From an uncultured Eggerthellaceae bacterium (GTDB lineage Bacteria > Actinomycetota > Coriobacteriia > Coriobacteriales > Eggerthellaceae), in assembly GCA_903789375.1 (NCBI GenBank), contig CAIFEB010000024.1, positions 1 through 36,135 on the forward strand: DNA of 36,135 nucleotides, given 5' to 3'. The first letter of the stretch is position 1. Every line of letters begins with the position of its first letter. The translations under genes were made by a program, and so were the position numbers. Below the pieces are notes generated by a model, which saw only the letters and a program-made list of their open reading frames with translations, was not told where the DNA came from and ran no database searches. Shown here piece after piece: positions 10,467-17,218 of the stretch.

Positions 10467-11128
10467 GTTCGTCAGCGGAGAGAGTCGTTGAAGCTGCGGA
10501 GTCAATAGGTGCTACGAGGCACGTGTCGGCCCATGCCGCAGCTGATCGTTACGACAACATAGTTAGCGTTTCAGAAAAGGAATTTGCGGGCGGCGGTAAG
10601 GACAGAAAGTTCGTCCATGACGGCATTGTTATGAACGTCGACCGTCCTGAAGAAGGGTCTTCGACCGCGCGCATAGCGGCCCCTAAATCTGAAATTGGTG
10701 ATGAACCACTTACCGGGATTGGCAACCGCATCGCCTATCGCTTCATCAAACGCACGTTTGATATCGTCTTCAGCGTATTCGTTCTTGTTGTTTTCTGGTG
10801 GCTGTTCGCGATTATCGCTATTGCCATCAAAATCGATGATCCAAAGGGTCCTGTCATCTTCAAGCAGGAGCGCATTGGCAAAGACGGTAAGCCGTTTACG
10901 ATGTACAAGTTTCGCTCAATGTGCGTGAACGCAGAAGATAAACTCGCCGACCTGCGCGAGCTCAACGAGAAGACGGGGCCTGTTTTCAAGATGGCGGAAG
11001 ACCCCCGCATCACCCGCGTGGGCAAGGTCATTCGGAAGCTCAGCCTCGATGAGTTACCGCAGTTCGTCAACGTGCTGCGCGGAAATATTGCTCTTATGGG
11101 TCCTGGACTGATTTCATCAGTCATTTGA
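10463..11128 (+). pseudogene. Polyprenyl-phosphate sugar-1-phosphate transferase, 5' fragment
   Basis: Bacterial sugar transferases of this type load the first sugar phosphate onto undecaprenyl phosphate at the membrane, starting exopolysaccharide repeat synthesis. The reading frame starts at TTG with AAGGCGGTGG upstream and encodes 221 residues. An unconserved N-terminal 85 residues are followed by a membrane hairpin (FDIVFSVFVLVVFWWLFAI) and the family core (IFKQERIGKDGKPFTMYKFRSM, then KLSLDELPQFVNVLRGNIALMGP). The family continues GPRPGLP...E, but here it reads GPGLISSVI and stops inside a perfect palindrome. About 60-70 C-terminal residues, including the VKPGLTC-type and EEW-type motifs, are missing. 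A matching 3' fragment lies 3.5 kb downstream at 14671. The product is probably non-functional. Confidence 0.8.
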
Positions 11129-11143
11129 CTGATGAAATCAGTC
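11106..11143. repeat. Perfect 38-bp nested palindrome at the island edge
   Basis: GACTGATTTCATCAGTCA (11106-11123) is followed by TT and its exact reverse complement (11126-11143). Each arm is itself a small inverted repeat, ACTGAT-3-ATCAGT, so the unit has four half-sites. It sits exactly where similarity to the sugar transferase ends. Confidence 0.9.
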
Positions 11144-11469
11144 TTAGACAAGTTATCTGCTTCAGTCAGCCTCCCTGCTTCCGCCTATATGTAGCTCGGT
11201 CTGAAGGAGAGGCTCTGATTCCCTCAGCAGCGACCTAAATTGACGGACTGCACTCTATTGACGCTCGATATTGGAGCTGCTCGAACTAGCGGGAAATAAT
11301 GGTGTGAGAGGGGTTCTCAACATGCCATAGTTCTCATGTCTATCCTCGACCGACGTCGGTCTGGCCCGACGGAACCCTAGATATCGACTTCTTTGCAGCG
11401 AACTCCAATGGTATGAATACCCAACGATAGAATATAGAAACTCGTTCAGAGAACTGCAAAGGAGGAGTC
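11144..11469. other. Region upstream of the SIR2 gene
   Basis: About 325 bases of lower GC sequence hold no gene I can support. They include a perfect 12-bp palindrome, ACCGACGTCGGT, at 11349-11360, and a TAGAAT hexamer at 11428-11433 that could be the -10 for the SIR2 gene without a clear -35. The ribosome site AAGGAGG lies just before 11470. Confidence 0.4.
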
Positions 11470-13059
11470 ATGGATGAGATGATCGGGAGCGTTATCAAAA
11501 GGGCCGTTAACGATGCCGAGCGCTATCCGTTTCTGTTCATAGGTTCTGGGTTGTCGCTACGGTACACGGGTTCTCCCAACTGGGTAGGACTTCTTCGAAC
11601 TGTCTGCGAAAAAGTATTTTGTGATGAGTTCGCATATACGCGCTACGATGCCCAAGCGCGCGCCGATAAGGCAAACGGCAGTGTCTCCTCCGAGCTTCCG
11701 CATGTAGCCACGCTTATGGAACCTGATGTAAACCGGACGCTGCTCTCTTCGGATACGTTTTCAGATTTCAGGAGCCGCCATAGGGACGACTTGCTCTCTG
11801 GGGCCTCCCCGCTGAAGACCTATATCGCGGATTTGATGTCAAACTTTGCCGTTACGGAAAACGATGAGATTAGAGCCCTCTCTCTCGCAGGACACAGCAA
11901 AATCTCCGGTGTAATCACTACCAACTACGACACTCTCTGCGAAACGCTGTTCCCTGATTTCGAGGTTTATGTGGGTGAGGGCAATCTGCTCTTCGCGGAA
12001 CCGAACTTCGCACAGGAGATATACGAGATTCACGGGTCCATGCGGGAACCCGACACCATGGTATTGACGGATGCTGACTATGCGGAGTTTTCGGCACGCA
12101 GGAAGTACCTGGCTGCGAAGCTTCTTACGATATTTGTCGAGTATCCCGTAGTTTTTCTCGGCTACTCGATTCAAGACGAGAACATCAAGTCGATCCTGTC
12201 GGATGTGTGCGAATGCGTTCCGCCGGAAAAGCTGGAGCGTCTCCATAACCGCCTTGTCTTCGTTCAGCATGGTGCGAGCACTGCCGTGACCGACCATACG
12301 ATGGACTTAGATGGTCGGATGCTCTCTATGACCTGCATCACGACGGATGACTTCATGTCTGTTTTCGAGGCCCTACAGCAGAGCCAGCGTATGTATAGCC
12401 CTAAGGTCATCCGAGAATTACGTGGAAGTGTCTTCAGGCTCGCGGAGAAGATCGACCCTTCATCCGAGGTTGTAACTTCTGGCTTTGATGCTGTGCTCGA
12501 CCGGATGGAGCCAGACCAAAAGATTGCCATTCAGATAGCGATGTCTTCAGCTGGTGTCGGTAGGCCAATTACGAGCGAGGAGATCTTTCAGGATGTGGTT
12601 CTCGATGACCTGCACCAGGATCCTCGTTTCGTTGTCGACGCCTATCTTTCCAGCTACGTACGCCGTTTGCCCAATGTGATGCCCGTGTTCAAATACATCC
12701 AAGATCTGGCGGACGACGAGGTGGAGAAGGGCGTTTTGGCATACGCGCGTGGGCTTACGTCGCTCGATAGCTTCAGGAACGCCTCTATTCGCAAGTCAAT
12801 GGACTCCACGCATCGTCGCTTTGCGGGCGATACGACGGTTAGGGGATTGGAAAAGGCCGCTGATCCGGGGAAGTTGTTCTACTTTATCCCTCAGCTCTAT
12901 GAAGATGAGATAGATGTGGACGATCTGGGGCGGGTTCTCAGGGACGCGTTGCTCGCCACGGGCGAAGGCTCGGACGAACGCAAAAGCATGCTAAAGAACT
13001 CGCATTTCCGGAAATGCGTGCGCATCTATGATTTTTTGCGATACGCTCCGGAAAAATAG
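11470..13059 (+). CDS. SIR2-domain protein, probable NAD-depleting anti-phage effector
   Basis: The N-terminal half of this 529-residue protein is a SIR2-like domain. It has the nucleotide-binding loop FLFIGSGLS near residue 21, TTNYDTL near 150, a catalytic-type His in EIHGSM (His188) and the domain-closing GYSIQDENIKSIL near 231. The C-terminal 250 residues are helical-looking and unrecognised, probably a sensor or oligomerisation part. Bacterial SIR2 domains of this class (for example ThsA and DSR proteins) hydrolyse NAD+ upon phage infection and abort the cell. The protein is cytoplasmic, with no membrane segments. The start is well supported by an AGGAGG site. No partner gene is on the same strand, so it appears stand-alone. 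Codon use (ATA, AGG, TCT) is unlike the flanking GC-rich genes, a sign of transfer. Confidence 0.8.
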   Translation: MDEMIGSVIKRAVNDAERYPFLFIGSGLSLRYTGSPNWVGLLRTVCEKVFCDEFAYTRYDAQARADKANGSVSSELPHVATLMEPDVNRTLLSSDTFSDFRSRHRDDLLSGASPLKTYIADLMSNFAVTENDEIRALSLAGHSKISGVITTNYDTLCETLFPDFEVYVGEGNLLFAEPNFAQEIYEIHGSMREPDTMVLTDADYAEFSARRKYLAAKLLTIFVEYPVVFLGYSIQDENIKSILSDVCECVPPEKLERLHNRLVFVQHGASTAVTDHTMDLDGRMLSMTCITTDDFMSVFEALQQSQRMYSPKVIRELRGSVFRLAEKIDPSSEVVTSGFDAVLDRMEPDQKIAIQIAMSSAGVGRPITSEEIFQDVVLDDLHQDPRFVVDAYLSSYVRRLPNVMPVFKYIQDLADDEVEKGVLAYARGLTSLDSFRNASIRKSMDSTHRRFAGDTTVRGLEKAADPGKLFYFIPQLYEDEIDVDDLGRVLRDALLATGEGSDERKSMLKNSHFRKCVRIYDFLRYAPEK

Positions 13060-13154
13060 GAAGCCCCCTGACCTTCACCTTTGGTCCGCATGCGAGCATG
13101 CGGACCTAGCTCCAGTCAGGGGACCTACTCCTTAAAATAATGCGGTATCCCGCA
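13050..13154 (-). ncRNA. Candidate structured small RNA overlapping the 3' end of the SIR2 gene
   Basis: On the minus strand a good promoter (listed separately) points into about 105 bases with no usable open frame. The predicted RNA has a short hairpin GCGG-GATA-CCGC at its 5' end. A long outer stem CCCCTGAC (13122-13115) with GTCAGGGG (13072-13065) encloses an inner 11-bp stem GGTCCGCATGC/GCATGCGGACC (13106-13083). A T run (ATTTTT) sits over the SIR2 stop codon region at 13052-13056. The structure would end the RNA and, if transcribed the other way, could also help terminate the SIR2 message. The RNA assignment is inference from promoter plus structure. Confidence 0.5.
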
Positions 13155-13160
13155 GCCCAA

Positions 13161-13188
13161 ACTATACCACCGTCAAGACCAATGGCAA
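13161..13188 (-). promoter_or_regulatory. Minus-strand promoter of the candidate small RNA
   Basis: TTGCCA (13188-13183), a 16-base spacer, and TATAGT (13166-13161) each match the consensus hexamers at five of six bases. This is among the best sigma-70 promoter matches in the window. Transcription would start near 13154. Confidence 0.6.
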
Positions 13189-13382
13189 GCGGCCTGTTGC
13201 CAAATGGACCAATTCGCCCTCTGCTTCTGCCGGCCCCTTAACGCAGTTGATGCGGAAGCCCTCAATAGGGCGAAGGGCGCAGCGAAATGATTTTCTAGAG
13301 AACGGTTGGAAGCATACACGCCGAGGGGCAGTTGAAATTGTTTCGACAAAGAAATTCGGCTAGCCGGCCTAGCGAAAATGGC
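13189..13382. other. Gene-free stretch between the small RNA promoter and the antitoxin pair
   Basis: No gene is supported. A weak hairpin (GCTAG-5-CTAGC) near 13355-13370 followed by short T runs on the minus strand may end the antitoxin transcript. No toxin reading frame follows the antitoxins here. Confidence 0.4.
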
Positions 13383-13595
13383 TCACCGCCGCGGCTCGTC
13401 GTCCCCGCCTCCGCCAGCGTCCAGCGTGGGCCTGAAGGGGAGGCCCCGCTCCCTTACGGTCTGCTTCACGAAGGCGCGCACCGCGCTCGTGAAGTCGAGC
13501 CCCAGCCCGTCCAGGACCTCCATGAACTCCCCGTAGGTCCCCTCGTCGAGCCTCACCGTCATCGTCTTCGTTCCGGTCTTAGCGTTCTTGCTCAT
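13383..13595 (-). CDS. RelB/DinJ-like ribbon-helix-helix antitoxin (second of pair)
   Basis: This 70-residue protein has the N-terminal ribbon TMTVRLDEGTYGEFMEVLDG, the helix LGLDFTSAVRAFVKQTVRERG and the ending LPFRPT, the pattern of DinJ/RelB antitoxins, which bind DNA as dimers and neutralise a RelE/YafQ-type RNase. A Gly/Asp tail follows. It starts inside the end of the preceding antitoxin gene (13579-13595 overlap), indicating coupled translation. No toxin gene follows on either strand, so it is an orphan or acts on a toxin elsewhere. Confidence 0.65.
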   Translation of the reverse strand: MSKNAKTGTKTMTVRLDEGTYGEFMEVLDGLGLDFTSAVRAFVKQTVRERGLPFRPTLDAGGGGDDEPRR

Positions 13596-13836
13596 CTTCC
13601 CGCTCCTCCCGTTCGCTCTCGGTTTCCCACGCCTGCTCGAAGCGCGCCCGCTCCCAGGCGAGGTGAGCCTCCACGCCCTCCCGCACCGCCGGCTCCCCGC
13701 GGTAAGCGGTCTCGGAGAGGTACTCCTCGATTCCCTCGGTGAGCGTCATGCCGTGCGACGCCAGCACCTCCGTGGCGGCCGCCTTGAGCGTTGCGTCGAT
13801 CCTCAGCGTCGTGTTCCCCTTGGGCCTCGTCTTCAT
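13579..13836 (-). CDS. RelB/DinJ-like ribbon-helix-helix protein (first of pair)
   Basis: This 85-residue protein has the ribbon-helix-helix pattern TTLRIDATLKAAATEVLASHG followed by MTLTEGIEEYLSETAYRG, typical of RelB/DinJ or CopG-like regulators. A highly charged Glu/Arg C-terminal tail could be a toxin-binding helix. GAAAGGA lies just upstream of the ATG at 13836. It is the first gene of a two-gene overlapping unit with a second ribbon-helix-helix protein and no toxin. A pair of such regulators without a toxin is unusual. Confidence 0.65.
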   Translation of the reverse strand: MKTRPKGNTTLRIDATLKAAATEVLASHGMTLTEGIEEYLSETAYRGEPAVREGVEAHLAWERARFEQAWETESEREEREDEQER

Positions 13837-14458
13837 GTTGCGTCCTTTCTCGCTTTGCCTGGGGCGAATGCGCTTCGCGAAACGCCCCCTCTACCCCGAA
13901 GGCGGAATCGCCTCCTCTTTGGACATCGGCCTCCCGTCACCTTCACAGAGCCTCCACAACTCGCGGTTCCCTGCAGCTCGGGGGGATGATCGGGCCGCCG
14001 ATGGGGCCCGCCTTCCATCGGCTTGCCCGACGACCTGCGCGGGAGGGGGGAGCGGATGCGACGGGTCCGCAGAGGCGCCCGGCAGGCGCCGGCATCTGCA
14101 CGGAAGCGCCGATTCTCAGCGGCTTCGCCCGCGGTTCCGTGGGGATGCTGTGGGCGCGGCGCGCAGCCCGCCCTCCCGCGCCACAGCCCCCGCGGCGCCT
14201 GAGCGGCGGCCTTTTGCGCATTGCGGCTTCCTGCGATGGCTATTGCGAGCGCCGTTTGCCATGAGCGCCCAACTTCAATGCGGGAACGTTGTCCATGCGG
14301 ACGCCTGTGGGAGCGGTGATAGCTCAGCCCGATCTGACCATTCGCGCTGACGGGGACCAGATTAGCGGCGCTTCTCCAGCGGCGCTGGCATCATCAACGT
14401 TCGGGTGGACTGGCGTTCATCGCGGCAATTATTCTGATGCGGACTGCTCGTCTGAGAG
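13837..14458. other. GC-rich gene-free stretch upstream of the antitoxin pair
   Basis: About 620 bases have only fragmentary frames on both strands. Several short frames are possible (for example minus 13943-14221), but none has a recognisable domain or good ribosome site. The stretch is more GC-rich than the SIR2 gene or the CBASS genes, so it may be decayed chromosomal or plasmid coding sequence. The promoter of the antitoxin pair should lie here, but I cannot place it. Confidence 0.4.
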
Positions 14459-14495
14459 AAGTTCCATTGGGAACCCGGCCCCAATGGAACTTTTT
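14459..14495 (+). terminator. Rho-independent terminator inside the island
   Basis: AAGTTCCATTGG (14459-14470) pairs perfectly with CCAATGGAACTT (14481-14492) around a 10-base loop and is followed by T residues. No plus-strand gene is recognisable directly upstream, so it probably belonged to a lost gene or an unrecognised short transcript. Confidence 0.75.
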
Positions 14496-14670
14496 CGAGC
14501 GTCCATTCCCGTTTCGTTTTCTGCAAAACCTTGAGCCGGCGAAAGCCCCAGATGGGCGGCTCGGGACACCTCCGGTGCTTTCAATATGCGCGCAGCGCCC
14601 TGCCAATACGACGTGCCCTTGCGAATCGCGAATGCCTTCTGACCTGCGCGAACACTCTTGTTTTTTCGAC

Positions 14671-14844
14671 TTGACAAAAGGGCTGTCAATAGTAGGACCC
14701 CGTCCTGGATTGCCTTCCGAAGTTGAGACATACAACGATTATCAGAGGCAACGACTGATGGTGAAGCAGGGAATTACCTGCTATTGGCAGACTCGCATGA
14801 ACCGCGATTCCATTACGTTCGATGAATGGGTTGCTCTCGATTTG
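14671..14844 (+). pseudogene. Sugar-1-phosphate transferase, detached 3' fragment
   Basis: In one frame these bases encode KGLSIVGPRPGLPSEVE, then VKQGITCYWQTR and SITFDEWVALDL. This is the C-terminal catalytic segment of the same family as the truncated gene at 10463 (GPRP, VKPGLTC-like and EEWV-like motifs). The usual ending after LDL (YI...W.D) is lost because the sequence runs directly into an IS3 transposase remnant. It lacks a start and a membrane hairpin. It repeats about ten residues already present at the end of the 5' fragment, in different wording (GNIALMGP against KGLSIVGP). The two pieces may therefore come from different paralogues rather than one simply interrupted gene. Confidence 0.75.
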
Positions 14845-14859
14845 TGGACGTGTCGCTTC

Positions 14860-15276
14860 TGGAGGGCTGATTATGCCGAAGGGCTACAGGGGCTTGGCCG
14901 AAAGTGCGCAAACATCTTGACGGTACCCGCGGATGTGAGAAGGACCCGGCTAATGGTGCACTCAGGCCGAGGCGGCCACTGCTGCCGGCCAGGATGAGTC
15001 TCGACCTGAGTGCGAAATAAACTGATCAGGAGCGTGCTTGTTAAGGGATGCGGCATCGACGACGCGGCCTGCGAGGACTTTTTCGGCAGGCTATGAAGAA
15101 CGAACTCTTCTGCTATCGGAATTGGAAGGGCGTCGGCGACGGGGAGCTTGTGGAGCTGCTCGACGTCAAGATTCTCGCCAGCAATGACGAGCAGACTGGG
15201 CTGGAAAAGATTCGAGGAGTACAGGAAGGTCCATGGTCTGAAGGTCTGAAGGTCCAAGGAGATATCCATGTCTCGC
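14860..15276 (+). pseudogene. IS3-family transposase remnant
   Basis: Three frame segments reconstruct the C-terminal part of an IS3/IS150-type DDE transposase. They are LMVHSGRGGHCCRPG (from about 14950; the family reads VIHSDRGGHYRWPG), LIRSVLVKGCGIDDAACEDFFGRL (15022-15092; family RSMSRKGC..DNAACEGFFGRLKNE), and KNELFCYRNWKGV onward to about 15270. A probable four-base deletion near 14994 and a two-base insertion near 15092 shift the frame. The catalytic glutamate position is retained in AACEDFF, but the open frame is destroyed. The upstream boundary is uncertain. This is a mobile-element scar within the defence island. Confidence 0.75.
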
Positions 15277-15925
15277 TTTCCGCCTCAATTAGGCGAAAAT
15301 CTGCCATCACGTGTTTCTTCATCTGGCTATCCAGTATCCCCAGTATTTGTTTGCCGTGACAGTTTCGCCCGCGAATTCCCGAACCGCATGGGCAAGGTAA
15401 ATGCCCCCGGTAGTTGCCACTTGCGATACTTCTCATAATCGTATAGGCTTGAGGGCTATTTGTTCCGAATAGCTCAGAGTAGTATTCGAGGACGCCGGCA
15501 GCGCCGTGGCTTCTATCCCCGTATGGATATCGCCCATATCGAAGGTAAAATACGGCGGTGTAGAGGTAGCTCACCACGAATTCATCAAAGAACGCAGGAA
15601 GTGAAGGGTCATTAGACAGGGCAGCCCCAAGTTCGCCGTTGACGCCGAGGCAGAAAGAGCCGTTGCTGTAGAGGTGCTTGTAATTACGGGGAATAACATC
15701 GGTGGTTTCAGATACTTGCGGGAGCTCTAACGGGTACCCGTCCGGTATTGCGATTCTGAGGCCGAAGTCCTCCACGATGCGGATGCCGCCATATTCAGCA
15801 TCCAAAGTGTACGGGATATCGAAGATGGCTCTGTTGGCGCCCTCCCGAAGATTGAGCGGCCCGAGTGCCTCTATCAAATCCCTTGCCGCCTTCTCGGCGG
15901 GGGAGGATATCAAATGGTCCTCCAT
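15113..15925 (-). CDS. CBASS-type E2-like conjugation protein with SEC-C zinc motif, 3' end altered
   Basis: This 270-residue protein has the alpha/beta pattern of a bacterial E2-like domain: GLRIAIPDGYPLELPQV, then NYKHLYSNGSFCLGV, where Cys92 is the likely thioester cysteine. A SEC-C-like metal motif CPCGSG...CHG (Cys178, Cys180, Cys189, His190) follows. In short type II CBASS a lone E2-like protein acts on the CD-NTase to prime it. It overlaps the end of the CD-NTase gene by 16 bases, consistent with one operon. Residues from about 215 to the end are Ser/Pro-rich and are encoded antisense to the IS3 remnant, so the native C-terminus has probably been replaced by readthrough. The conserved motifs all lie before that point, so it may remain active. 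Confidence 0.7.
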   Translation of the reverse strand: MEDHLISSPAEKAARDLIEALGPLNLREGANRAIFDIPYTLDAEYGGIRIVEDFGLRIAIPDGYPLELPQVSETTDVIPRNYKHLYSNGSFCLGVNGELGAALSNDPSLPAFFDEFVVSYLYTAVFYLRYGRYPYGDRSHGAAGVLEYYSELFGTNSPQAYTIMRSIASGNYRGHLPCPCGSGIRGRNCHGKQILGILDSQMKKHVMADFRLIEAESETWISPWTFRPSDHGPSCTPRIFSSPVCSSLLARILTSSSSTSSPSPTPFQFR

Positions 15926-17064
15926 GGTTTCTTCGGCACTACATGATGAGGCGATGAGGCAGCCGCAGGGGAGAAAGCAGCGAGGGAGCGGACTACCTTC
16001 TTTCCGAAGATTGCCTCCTTGCCGGCTTCACCTCGTGCCCCGCCCGCAGTAAGGTCGTAGATGCACCTCTTAAGGTCGTCCGCCCAAAGGAAGAATCTAT
16101 CCGCATCCGCGTCCGTCCATCCGTCCAACATGTTCTCCGGGTAGACGGGGTTTTCGAGGTTCCAGTTCCCTTCATACCCCAATAGGCATTTTCTGCCCAT
16201 TGCTGCTTTCTCCTGCTCTCTTGCGGCGGCGTTGATGAAAATTGTCAGGATATCGAGCGTATCTGTCCCGTCGGGGATTATATCGGAGAGGATTCCGAAC
16301 AGTACTGTAAGCACGCACGAAGCTGGCACTCTGTTCGAGTCAGCTCGCCTGTAGTACTCGTCTCTCGATCGCTTTGCAATCTGGACGGCCCTCTGCAGGG
16401 GGGACCGGTCCATCATGTCCGGCACGTCGTCTAGGGAGGCATACACGTCGGCATGGCGTTTGGCCAGCTCCTCCTTGCGGGATTGCCTTCCCGACGCAGC
16501 AAGGCGCTCGTTTTTCTCGAGGAACCACATGCAAAGCCCCCGGGGGTTGCTGCCAAGCCATTCCGACGTTGTGTTTCGCGCTATAGCCACGGAGAGCTCG
16601 GTATGCTTTTGGCTTTCGGGCGCTCGTGGGGCCTCAGTACAGGTGCTATCGCCGACACACGTGTCAAGGTCGAGCCGGAAACCGCCCTCCTTCCCATTTA
16701 GGACGTATCGGATGGTTATGCACTCGTCGCAGCTCTCCATCTTTTCAGCATAGCGATCGCTCTGCCGAAAGAGGGTCTCTACCGGTTTCCGAACATCTGC
16801 CGGAGTACAGCTGCCTTTCTCGAGGTCGGTCCTTTCGACTAAGATGTCGATGTCGAAGTAAGAGTCCTCGTCATCCGACAGCGGACGAGTGGGCGTACCG
16901 GTCACCATCGAGCCGCATGGGATGACGTTGGCTGAGATGCCGCTGTCCTCCAAGAAGTTGCCTATAGCGTTGTAGTGCTTGACGGCCTCCTTGTGCATGC
17001 TTGGCGTGATGTCAATCTTCTCTGCACCGGACTCCAAAAACTTGTTTACCTCGCGTCTATTCAT
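15910..17064 (-). CDS. CD-NTase, cyclic oligonucleotide synthase of a CBASS system
   Basis: This 384-residue protein is a cGAS/DncV-like nucleotidyltransferase. Its N-terminal helix YNAIGNFLEDSG leads into the nucleotide-binding loop CGSMVTGTPTRP (Gly51-Ser52). The metal-binding pair is in YFDIDILVE (Asp71, Asp73), and a third acidic position is in FRLDLDTCV (Asp132). The C-terminal helical part matches the usual length of the family. Enzymes of this class make cyclic di- or trinucleotides on phage infection, which open or activate a downstream effector. It is the first gene of a minus-strand pair with the E2-like gene. Its promoter faces the RloA operon. A clear ribosome site is lacking (GAGAG about 15 bases upstream). 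The product nucleotide cannot be read from sequence. Confidence 0.85.
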   Translation of the reverse strand: MNRREVNKFLESGAEKIDITPSMHKEAVKHYNAIGNFLEDSGISANVIPCGSMVTGTPTRPLSDDEDSYFDIDILVERTDLEKGSCTPADVRKPVETLFRQSDRYAEKMESCDECITIRYVLNGKEGGFRLDLDTCVGDSTCTEAPRAPESQKHTELSVAIARNTTSEWLGSNPRGLCMWFLEKNERLAASGRQSRKEELAKRHADVYASLDDVPDMMDRSPLQRAVQIAKRSRDEYYRRADSNRVPASCVLTVLFGILSDIIPDGTDTLDILTIFINAAAREQEKAAMGRKCLLGYEGNWNLENPVYPENMLDGWTDADADRFFLWADDLKRCIYDLTAGGARGEAGKEAIFGKKVVRSLAAFSPAAASSPHHVVPKKPWRTI

Positions 17065-17134
17065 GCGTCGCTCGCTCTCTGCGCCCTAGAATGTCTTTGG
17101 TTCCCCAGAGACTGGAATCTATTGTCTATTTATC

Positions 17135-17163
17135 TATATAACATATTGCAAATGTAAAGGCAA
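17135..17163 (-). promoter_or_regulatory. Promoter of the CD-NTase/E2 operon
   Basis: TTGCCT (17163-17158) and TATATA (17140-17135) on the minus strand are 17 bases apart. The predicted start near 17128 leaves a leader of about 64 bases. The spacer contains the -35 element of the opposing promoter. Confidence 0.5.
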
Positions 17164-17175
17164 AATTGGTAGATT
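17146..17175 (+). promoter_or_regulatory. Promoter of the RloA-RloB-S-4TM operon
   Basis: TTGCAA (17146-17151) and TAGATT (17170-17175) are 18 bases apart. The element overlaps the divergent CD-NTase promoter. CAAATGTA occurs twice (17149-17156 and 17195-17202) and might be a regulator site. The whole 17100-17218 gap is strikingly AT-rich compared with its surroundings. Confidence 0.45.
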
Positions 17176-17218
17176 ACTTACCTAATAGAAGTTACAAATG
17201 TAGAAATGGATTATTGAA

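Noticed and set aside
13588-13989. Plus-strand frames opposite the antitoxin pair as a toxin gene
   Set aside because: They are Pro/Arg/Leu-rich shadows with no ribosome site, while the minus strand shows clear ribbon-helix-helix proteins.
15093-15359. A separate 88-103 residue plus-strand gene starting MKNELF
   Set aside because: It is the out-of-frame tail of the IS3 transposase remnant and has no ribosome site or independent function.
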